Source of the DNA: JANNWF01 sp052390415
Lineage (GTDB): Bacteria > Pseudomonadota > Gammaproteobacteria > Xanthomonadales > Xanthomonadaceae
Assembly: GCA_052390415.1 (NCBI GenBank)
Contig: JBQTGY010000083.1
Span: 1-12,742, forward strand
DNA: 12,742 nt
Direction of reading: 5' to 3'
The position numbers and the translations under genes are program-made. Under the pieces are notes generated by a model, which did not search any database, was not told the origin of the DNA, and saw nothing but the letters and a program-made list of their open reading frames with translations. Within the stretch, counting starts at the first letter, position 1, and each line of letters starts with the position of its first letter. Below are positions 7,013-12,742 of this stretch, one piece after another.

Positions 7013-7042
7013 AAGCGATCGGGAGCCGATCACCATGCATGA
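6938..7042 (+). CDS. Possible 34-codon ORF made of 15-bp tandem repeats, bridging two genes
   Basis: The ATG overlaps the reductase stop as ATGA, and the TGA overlaps the next gene's ATG (7035) as ATGCATGA. The ORF therefore joins the two genes exactly. A weak AGG at 6928-6930 could serve as its ribosome binding site. The peptide is repetitive (MSAAL, VSAVK, MSAAL, MSAAL, MSDVL, then KRSGADHHA). It may be a small protein, or a translational-coupling device that keeps ribosomes moving between the genes. A chance product of repeat expansion is also possible. No family is recognised. Confidence 0.4.
   Translation: MSAALVSAVKMSAALMSAALMSDVLKRSGADHHA
7021..7025 (+). promoter_or_regulatory. Ribosome binding site that fixes the cytochrome b start
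   Basis: GGGAG ends nine bases before the ATG at 7035. Earlier in-frame starts (GTG 7002, ATG 7005) lack a comparable site and would add a charged stretch encoded within the tandem repeats, so the start at 7035 is preferred. Confidence 0.65.
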
Positions 7043-7940
7043 GTCTCCGCTGACTTTTGGTGGCTATCGTTACCTGTGGGTGGCGTTGGCTGTGAGCCTG
7101 CTCGCCCTGCTCGCGTATGTCGTGCACACGCCGCTGGGTGCGCCGCCCAACGGCGGGACATGGCTTGGCTACAGCCTGGGAACGCTGGGCGCACTGTTGA
7201 TCCTGTGGTTGCTCTGGTTCGGGATTCGCAAGCGCCGCTATCGTGGTGGTGTAGGCACGCTACGCGGCTGGCTTTCGGCCCATGTGTACCTCGGCACCGC
7301 GCTGATCCTGATCGGCTTGCTGCACAGCGGTTTCCAGTTTGGCTGGAATGTTCACACCTTGGCCCTGGTGTTGATGCTGGCGGTGATTTTCTCCGGATTC
7401 TTTGGCGTATTCGCGTACCTTCGATACCCGGCGCTGATGACGCGCAATCGCGAAAATGCAACTCGCGATGCAATGCTGGAAGAAATCACTGAACTCGACC
7501 AGAACGCGCTGATGCTGGCCGATGCCGTCGATCCCAAGATCCACGCGATCGTGCTGCGCTCGATCAGCCGCACTGTGCTCGGCGGTGGTGTCTGGGCGCA
7601 GTTGACCGCGCACGATGGTTCGGCGGCGGCGTTGGAGAGCCTGCGCGCTGCGGCCAAGGAGCGCGAGAAAGGACCCGCCAACAAGAAGGGCGACAGCGGC
7701 CAAACCATGGTGATGATGGTCGACTTTCTCGCCGGACAAGCATCCACCGACAAACAATCCGAAGCGCTGCGCAAGTTGATCGATCTGCTCAGTCGCAAGA
7801 AGACGCTGGCAGAGCGCGTCGCCCGCGACATCCAATTGCAAGCGTTGATGGAGATTTGGTTGTATATCCACGTGCCGCTGTCGGTGGCACTGTTGGGGGC
7901 GTTGACTGCCCACATCGTCGTCGTTCTCTTTTACTGGTGA
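7035..7940 (+). CDS. Di-haem cytochrome b-like membrane protein
   Basis: This 301-residue protein has five hydrophobic segments at about 12-30, 44-64, 79-98, 107-131 and 275-300. The positive run R65-K-R-R-Y-R70 after the second segment places it inside, giving a cytoplasmic N terminus and a periplasmic C terminus. Segments 3 and 5 run in the same direction and each carries histidines 14 apart: H83/H97 and H279/H293. That His-X13-His spacing on two helices is how cytochrome b of the bc1 complex holds two haems, one near each face of the membrane. Between segments 4 and 5 is a 140-residue cytoplasmic loop, helical and charged, which could dock the iron-sulfur module of the preceding gene product. 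The decahaem gene follows after eight bases. I infer electron transfer from cytoplasmic [4Fe-4S] clusters across the membrane. I do not recognise a named family, and haem binding is unproven. Confidence 0.72.
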   Translation: MHESPLTFGGYRYLWVALAVSLLALLAYVVHTPLGAPPNGGTWLGYSLGTLGALLILWLLWFGIRKRRYRGGVGTLRGWLSAHVYLGTALILIGLLHSGFQFGWNVHTLALVLMLAVIFSGFFGVFAYLRYPALMTRNRENATRDAMLEEITELDQNALMLADAVDPKIHAIVLRSISRTVLGGGVWAQLTAHDGSAAALESLRAAAKEREKGPANKKGDSGQTMVMMVDFLAGQASTDKQSEALRKLIDLLSRKKTLAERVARDIQLQALMEIWLYIHVPLSVALLGALTAHIVVVLFYW

Positions 7941-7948
7941 GGTGACCC

Positions 7949-9637
7949 ATGCGTTGGCTCATCAGAAAAGTCGCGAAGAAGGGTAAGGGTCAGGTCAGCT
8001 TCGAGGAGGACGTCCACTACGGTGACGTGCTCACGATCGGTCGCGGCGCCGATCAAGCCGTTTTCCTCAGCGACTTGCGCGCAGCGATCGAGCATGCGCG
8101 AGTCACTGCGCTCGGCGGCAACAAGTACAAAGTCGAGTCTCTGATCACCGCCGGCATTCGAATCAACGGCGCGATTCAAAAGACAGTAACGCTTGGGCCG
8201 GGTGGACAGATCGAGATCGGCGGCACGAGAATCGAACTGCTGGCCGCTCCGCAGGATTACGACGCGGGCGTTGAAATCAGTGCCATCGACAAGGCAGAAC
8301 TTGCCGCCGAGAAGGAGAAGTCGCGCAAACCGACTTCGTTATCGGAGACCTGGCTGTCGCGGCGCATGCCAGCGTGGGTGCTGCTGATAGCAACCGTGTT
8401 GCTGTTTCTGGTGTTGCCGATGGCGGCGCATTACAGCCAGTCCGTTTCCAACGTGTTGAGCGCGACGCCTCTGCCCTCGCGCGATTCATGGTCAGCTGGA
8501 ACGCTGGCGAGTGCGCACCATTTCTTTGGCAGCGACTGCAAGGCTTGCCATAGTGAAGGCACCAAATGGGTAAAGGACGCTGATTGCCTGACATGTCATG
8601 GCGAGACCACCAAGGCCCACGCTGATCCGGCAGTTTTCAACCTGCCTGCGCTTGGCGAAGCGCGTTGTGCGCACTGCCATCGCGATCACAACGGCAAGAA
8701 CGGATTGGTTCGTGAAGACCAAGCCCTCTGCGCCGACTGCCACATAGGTCTGAGCACCAGCAGCGGTGGCGCCAGCAAATTGGTCGATGTCAGCGACTTC
8801 GGGCTCGACCACCCCGAATTCAAAGTCTCGCTTCCGGCGTGGGATAGCAGCGGAAAATACACACCACAACGTGTGGCACTAAGCCCGGACGTTGAGGAAA
8901 ACTCGGGCCTCAAGTTCCCCCATGACGTGCATCTGAATGTCGAAGGCTTGAACGCGCCCAGCGGCACACGGAAGCTGGATTGCGCAAGTTGTCATGTACC
9001 TGATGCCGGCAACGCGATCATGAAACCGGTCGACTTCGAGACCATGTGTCAGGACTGCCACGCCCTCACCTTTGACGTCACTCAGCCAGAGCGACAGGTG
9101 CCCCACGCTCGCATTCAAGAAATCATCTACATGCTGGATGAGTTCTACGCCAACCGCGCGTTGCAGGGCGATGTTCAGGATGCCGCTGCTCCCGAGTCGC
9201 TGCGGGTGCGTCGACGGCCGGGTCAGGCACCGACGCCGGCCGAGCGCCAGCTTGCGCTGACCTGGGCGCGCGACAAGGCGCGGCAAGTGGGCGAGAGTTT
9301 GTTCACGGGCCGCGCCTGCACCGTATGTCACGCCGTGACGCCGGGAAGAACCGCTGAGGAGCCGTGGATGGTGGCGCCTGTTCGTGTCGCTGGTGTGTGG
9401 TTTCCGAAGTCGCGTTTTGATCATGGCAGCCATACCACCATGGTTTGTGCGGACTGCCACAAGGCACGCGAATCAGATGCCAGCACCGATTTGCTGTTAC
9501 CGGACATCGCCAGTTGCAAGACCTGTCACGCAGGCGAATCAGGCGGCCATGACAAGCTGGAATCGGGTTGCATCACCTGCCACGGTTATCACGAAGCTCC
9601 GCACCTGCTGCAAGTTGACCTGCAGAAACCCAAATGA
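7949..9637 (+). CDS. FHA domain - membrane helix - decahaem c-type cytochrome
   Basis: The 562-residue protein starts with a cytoplasmic FHA-like domain (about 20-98), then a charged linker, one membrane helix (141-160) with R138-R139 on the inner side, and a periplasmic region with ten CxxCH motifs beginning at C197, C213, C240, C261, C345, C367, C457, C500, C523 and C541. Further histidines lie between the motifs (for example H190, H191, H247, H288, H325, H328, H386, H491, H534, H548) as possible distal ligands. The FHA domain keeps G31-R32 and H49, but the phosphothreonine-contacting Ser and Arg are A46 and I47, and the Asn of the NG turn is A68. It is therefore degenerate and may serve as a docking domain. 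GAGGTGA at 7939-7945 supports the start. The protein should be an inner-membrane-anchored electron carrier that takes electrons from the cytochrome b encoded upstream and passes them into the periplasm. Confidence 0.9.
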   Translation: MRWLIRKVAKKGKGQVSFEEDVHYGDVLTIGRGADQAVFLSDLRAAIEHARVTALGGNKYKVESLITAGIRINGAIQKTVTLGPGGQIEIGGTRIELLAAPQDYDAGVEISAIDKAELAAEKEKSRKPTSLSETWLSRRMPAWVLLIATVLLFLVLPMAAHYSQSVSNVLSATPLPSRDSWSAGTLASAHHFFGSDCKACHSEGTKWVKDADCLTCHGETTKAHADPAVFNLPALGEARCAHCHRDHNGKNGLVREDQALCADCHIGLSTSSGGASKLVDVSDFGLDHPEFKVSLPAWDSSGKYTPQRVALSPDVEENSGLKFPHDVHLNVEGLNAPSGTRKLDCASCHVPDAGNAIMKPVDFETMCQDCHALTFDVTQPERQVPHARIQEIIYMLDEFYANRALQGDVQDAAAPESLRVRRRPGQAPTPAERQLALTWARDKARQVGESLFTGRACTVCHAVTPGRTAEEPWMVAPVRVAGVWFPKSRFDHGSHTTMVCADCHKARESDASTDLLLPDIASCKTCHAGESGGHDKLESGCITCHGYHEAPHLLQVDLQKPK

Positions 9638-9698
9638 TCGCAAAGCCAATTGATCTCACAGCCAATTGATTTCAACACCAAGTCATCGCAACGCTCAG
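9635..9698 (+). repeat. Four degenerate 16-bp tandem repeat units
   Basis: The units are TGATCGCAAAGCCAAT (9635), TGATCTCACAGCCAAT (9651), TGATTTCAACACCAAG (9667) and TCATCGCAACGCTCAG (9683). The first two differ at two positions and similarity falls off rightward. The array begins exactly at the stop codon of the decahaem gene. GCCAATTGAT occurs at 9645-9654 and 9661-9670. Confidence 0.75.
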
Positions 9699-9835
9699 GT
9701 AATCTGCATCGAGCTACTTGTTTTATTTCCAACCAATTCGCCTGCTCAAGCGCTAGTCGACTGAGCTATCATCCAACCGTCGGTGGGGGATCGCCGGCAG
9801 TAGGGACCAACGAACCTCGGGGAGGGTTCAGGACC
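9638..9835 (+). other. Intergenic region before the lipoprotein gene
   Basis: After the 16-bp repeats this 198-nt stretch has an AT-rich patch (9715-9735) and a -10-like TATCAT at 9767-9772 with no good -35 box. A separate promoter for the lipoprotein gene is possible but weakly supported. No intrinsic terminator is seen after the decahaem gene, so read-through from the redox operon is also possible. The frame of the lipoprotein is open through this region, but it is not protein-like. Confidence 0.35.
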
Positions 9836-11893
9836 ATGTCGAGTGTGCGTATTAGTCTGCTAGCTGCAACGCTGGCAATGACACTTGGGGGCTGCAGCGG
9901 CAGCAGCAATACCGGCGACACTGCTGGCACTGCGCCACCGCCACCGCCTGCGAGCGGTTCTGACGACAGCGGCTGCATAGGCAGCTGCGCCAACGCAGCC
10001 TCATTTTTGACCACAGCTGAGGTCAATCAGGTGATAGCGCAAGCGGTCGCCGAGGCGACAGCACGTAATCAGCGCGCGGTCATCGCGGTGACTGATCGCG
10101 TCGGCAATGTGCTCGGTGTGTACCGCATGACGGGCGCGCCAGTCACGGTCAGAATCGGCACCGATCGTGGCGTCGTAGGGGGTCTGGAAAATCTGGGCGT
10201 TCCAACTGAACTGGCGGCAATCGCGAAAGCTGTCACAGGTGCGTATTTGTCGTCCGAGGGCAACGCCTTCAGCACACGCACCGCCAGCCAAATCGTGCAG
10301 GAGCACTTTTTGCCGGGCGAGTTCGGTGGTCCATCGGGTCCTCTGTTCGGCGTCCAGTTCAGCCAACTGCCTTGCTCGGACTTTGTTACTCGCGCCGGCA
10401 CCGCCATTGGACCGGGTCCCCAACGTTCACCCTTGGGTCTGTCGGCTGATCCAGGTGGCTTTCCGCTCTACAAGGCGGGCGTGCCCGTTGGCGGCATCGG
10501 CGTCGCAGGTGCTGATCCCGACTACACGTTGGATCGCACCGTAACCGATCGCGATCTCAATCCCGACGAACTCATCGCCCTCGCCGCAACCTTCAACTTC
10601 GCACCGCCGCTTGACCGGCGTGGTGACCGTATCACTGCCGATGGCAAGACATTCCGCTTCAGCGATGCCGAGTTTGCGGATTTGACCGTGGCCGGCGGCA
10701 CTGCGGGCAATCTTGCGACAGCAGGAGCGCAGACGGCCGTGCCGGCGTACTTCGGCGGCTCCGTTCGCGCGGGCACGGTGTTTGGAACGCCGGCCTCTGG
10801 CTTCCGTCCCGACACCACGCTTTTTCCAGGTCGTGACGCCTTCGTTTTGGTCGACGCAGCCGGCGCTCAGCGCTACACGCCAATTGCAGGCACCGACGGC
10901 ACTGGCGCGATTACAGCCGAAGAAGCCCGGGTCGTCGTTGATGAAGCGCTCGCCATTGCCAATGCAGCGCGGGCGCAGATTCGGCGGCCACTGGGCACCC
11001 CGGCGCGCGTCAGCATCAGCGTGGTGGACACCAACGGTGCAGTCCTCGCCTTTGCGCGCACCCGTGATGCACCGGTATTTGGCGCGGATGTTTCACTACA
11101 GAAGGCGCGTAGCGCAGCGTTTTACTCGGGTGGTTTTGCGGCAGCAGATTTGACCAGCCGGCCCGAAGTGGCCTACTTCAATGGTGCACTGCTGCCGAGC
11201 GCGGCAGCACCAACAAGTTTCAACCTGACCGTTGTCGGGCGCGCACGCATAGGCGAATTCACGACACGCCTGCGCGACTTCGCGGAGACTCAAACGCTGC
11301 TGGGAGACGGCGCCGTCAGCTTCAGTAATCGCGCGGTTGGCAATCTGGCGCGGCCCTACTACCCCGATGGCATCGTAAGCACGCAGGCAGGGCCGTTCAG
11401 CCGCCCGTTCGATCAGTGGAGCCCATTCCACGACGGCATGCAGCTCGATCTGGTCTACAACGCACTTGCCTTCCATGTTGCCCATTACGTCAATCAGCTG
11501 GGGCTGCCCATCACCCTCGCCGGCGCGCCGTTCGCGCCCGCGCCGAGTGCCGCCAACCCGGTGCCCGTTGCCGATCCTGCGCCGGGTAGTTGCACGGGTT
11601 TGAACCGACTTGCCAACGGCATCCAGATTTTCCCTGGCAGCGTGCCGATTTATCGTGGTGATCGTCTCATCGGAGCGATTGGTGTTTCCGGTGACGGCAT
11701 CGATCAGGACGACATGGTCTCGTTTCTGGGATTGCACAACGCAGGCGTGCGGCTGAACACGGGCATCGGCAATGCACCGATTGCACGTCGTGCCGACCAA
11801 CTCGTGGTGCGCGGAGCGCGTCTGCGCTACGTGCAGTGCCCGCAGTCGCCGTTCATCGGCACCGATCAACAAAACGTTTGCGGAGGCAAGTGA
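9836..11893 (+). CDS. Outer-membrane-type lipoprotein with two GlcG/HbpS-like (DUF336) domains
   Basis: The 685-residue product begins with a lipoprotein signal ending in the lipobox L17-G-G-C20. Ser follows the lipidated Cys, which favours the outer membrane. A flexible Gly/Ser/Pro linker (21-45) follows. Two HbpS/GlcG-type domains can be traced. The first opens near 57 (helix, then V85-T-D-R-V-G-N-V-L-G) and closes with the G-V-P-V-G-G-I-G-V segment at 215-223. The second opens near 358 (helix, then V397-D-T-N-G-A-V-L-A, R408) and closes at G609-D-R-L-I-G-A-I-G-V-S-G619. Both carry insertions. HbpS proteins bind haem or small cofactors; a role in haem handling or electron transfer here is inference. 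GGAGG at 9821-9825, ten bases before the ATG, supports this start over the longer frame. The next gene starts one base after the stop. Confidence 0.82.
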   Translation: MSSVRISLLAATLAMTLGGCSGSSNTGDTAGTAPPPPPASGSDDSGCIGSCANAASFLTTAEVNQVIAQAVAEATARNQRAVIAVTDRVGNVLGVYRMTGAPVTVRIGTDRGVVGGLENLGVPTELAAIAKAVTGAYLSSEGNAFSTRTASQIVQEHFLPGEFGGPSGPLFGVQFSQLPCSDFVTRAGTAIGPGPQRSPLGLSADPGGFPLYKAGVPVGGIGVAGADPDYTLDRTVTDRDLNPDELIALAATFNFAPPLDRRGDRITADGKTFRFSDAEFADLTVAGGTAGNLATAGAQTAVPAYFGGSVRAGTVFGTPASGFRPDTTLFPGRDAFVLVDAAGAQRYTPIAGTDGTGAITAEEARVVVDEALAIANAARAQIRRPLGTPARVSISVVDTNGAVLAFARTRDAPVFGADVSLQKARSAAFYSGGFAAADLTSRPEVAYFNGALLPSAAAPTSFNLTVVGRARIGEFTTRLRDFAETQTLLGDGAVSFSNRAVGNLARPYYPDGIVSTQAGPFSRPFDQWSPFHDGMQLDLVYNALAFHVAHYVNQLGLPITLAGAPFAPAPSAANPVPVADPAPGSCTGLNRLANGIQIFPGSVPIYRGDRLIGAIGVSGDGIDQDDMVSFLGLHNAGVRLNTGIGNAPIARRADQLVVRGARLRYVQCPQSPFIGTDQQNVCGGK

Positions 11894-11894
11894 G

Positions 11895-12742
11895 ATGCGC
11901 TCTTTCAACTCGCCCCGCCGCTACTCAATCCGTCTGCTTGGTTGCGCGCTAGGTCTAGCTTTGGGCACCCTCGCAGTTCCCGCCTCGGCTAACGTCATCG
12001 AGCCGACGTGGCTCGAGTGGACGGGGTTGCTACCGGCTGTCAGTTACGACCCTGCAAAGGCGACCATTCCGCGCCGTCGCCCGGGTCACCCGGTTACCAC
12101 GATCACCGAACGCGAATTGCAGAACCCGAACGCGATCAACCCAGCGCCGGTAGACGCCGCCGGAGAGTTTCTGGCTCTGCCAGATCGTTGGCGGATCATG
12201 GAGGCGCTCGGCTTCAAGTTTCCTTGGTATGACCCCTACAACCAGAACATCTGGAAGGGCGACAAACCAATGAAGATCCCGTTCCTGAAAGGGAACGACT
12301 GGTTCTTCAGCTTGCTCGGAATTTCCGACACCATCATCGAACCGCGTTCGATTCCGACGCCTGTCGGACCACAGGCAAGTGATGAGCCAGGTGCGCTGGA
12401 CATCTACTCCGGCATCGATCAAACCATATTTGCGCAGACTTTCCTGGCTGGAATCATCCTGTTCAAAGGCGACACCATCTTCAAGCCACCTGCGCACGAA
12501 TTCCGCTTGACCCTGGGCCTGCAGTACAACCGGGTTGAGACCGACGACGTTCGCGCTTTGGAAATCGATCCGCGCCGTGGCCGAGTTCGCACCGATACCT
12601 TTGTTGCCGTGCAGGAACTGTTCTACGACAAACATTTGCGCGACGTATCGGATCGTTACGACTTCGACTCGATCCGCATCGGCATCCAGCCGTTTTCGAG
12701 CGATTTCCGCGGTTTCCTGTTTCAGGATTTGCAGTTCGGCGT
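11895..12742 (+). CDS. Exported protein, probable outer-membrane beta-barrel (partial, runs off window)
   Basis: The frame is open to the window edge (282 codons seen, no stop). GGAGG at 11882-11886, inside the end of the lipoprotein gene and eight bases before the ATG, sets the start. A Sec signal peptide (1-32) has basic residues, a hydrophobic core and an A30-S-A32 cleavage site. The mature part opens with a Pro-rich region, then a W/F/Y-rich segment (about 98-142: RWRIMEALGFKFPWYDP...), then alternating polar and hydrophobic stretches after about 168 (FLAGIILF, EFRLTLGLQYN, DSIRIGIQPF) that resemble beta-strands. The aromatic content and strand pattern suggest an outer-membrane barrel. 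It has no CxxCH. I do not recognise the family with certainty. Tight coupling to the lipoprotein gene suggests that the two products work together, perhaps as the outer-membrane end of the electron path. Confidence 0.65.
   Translation, partial: MRSFNSPRRYSIRLLGCALGLALGTLAVPASANVIEPTWLEWTGLLPAVSYDPAKATIPRRRPGHPVTTITERELQNPNAINPAPVDAAGEFLALPDRWRIMEALGFKFPWYDPYNQNIWKGDKPMKIPFLKGNDWFFSLLGISDTIIEPRSIPTPVGPQASDEPGALDIYSGIDQTIFAQTFLAGIILFKGDTIFKPPAHEFRLTLGLQYNRVETDDVRALEIDPRRGRVRTDTFVAVQELFYDKHLRDVSDRYDFDSIRIGIQPFSSDFRGFLFQDLQFG

Noticed and set aside
7002..7034. GTG or earlier ATG start for the cytochrome b gene
   Set aside because: There is no ribosome binding site there and the residues come from the tandem repeat; GGGAG before 7035 is better.
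9718..9772. Strong sigma-70 promoter
   Set aside because: TTGTTT and TATCAT are about 43 bp apart, far outside the normal spacer; only a weak -10 remains.
9650..9835. Longer N terminus for the lipoprotein
   Set aside because: The added 62 residues run through the 16-bp repeats and would bury the lipoprotein signal; the GGAGG before 9836 sets the start.
11096..11908. 270-codon reverse reading frame
   Set aside because: It is antisense to the second HbpS domain; no recognisable domain and no start signal.

Overview
The window reads as about 61% GC chromosomal DNA of a free-living gammaproteobacterium. Compact operons with ATGA overlaps, an FHA-GGDEF protein and a PilZ-like protein fit a Xanthomonadales/Lysobacterales-type genome, but the lineage is an inference from style and is not proven by any marker here. 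No rRNA, tRNA, CRISPR array, transposase or prophage gene is visible.

Layout. Positions 1-276 hold no convincing gene but contain short direct and inverted repeats that look like a non-coding interspersed element. A forward gene (277-1170) encodes an FHA-GGDEF diguanylate cyclase. It faces a reverse-strand operon (4383 down to 1374) made of a possible 36-codon ORF, a 553-residue protein with a PilZ-like motif, and ispG (isoprenoid synthesis). A divergent intergenic region (4277-4538) then leads into the most interesting part, a forward cluster from 4539 to the right edge.

That cluster encodes what looks like a complete electron path from cytoplasmic NAD(P)H to the periplasm. (1) An 800-residue protein fuses a thioredoxin-reductase-fold FAD/NAD(P)H module that lacks the redox CxxC, two cyclic-nucleotide-binding domains, and a C-terminal module with sixteen cysteines arranged for four [4Fe-4S] clusters, as in DmsB/NrfC/HybA subunits. 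(2) A five-helix membrane protein carries two helices with His-X13-His, the spacing of di-heme cytochrome b. (3) A protein has a degenerate cytoplasmic FHA domain, one membrane helix and ten periplasmic CxxCH haem-binding motifs. After a 198-nt gap come (4) an outer-membrane-type lipoprotein with two GlcG/HbpS-like domains and (5) an exported, probably outer-membrane beta-barrel protein cut by the window edge. I infer a regulated transmembrane, possibly trans-envelope, electron conduit. The electron acceptor and the regulatory ligand are unknown.

Two tandem repeats sit exactly at gene ends in this cluster: five 15-bp units starting at the reductase stop codon, which also form a 34-codon ORF bridging to the next gene, and four 16-bp units starting at the decahaem stop codon. 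The c-di-GMP-related genes on the left (cyclase, PilZ-like protein) and the two nucleotide-binding domains of the reductase raise, but do not prove, a link between second-messenger signalling and the redox system.
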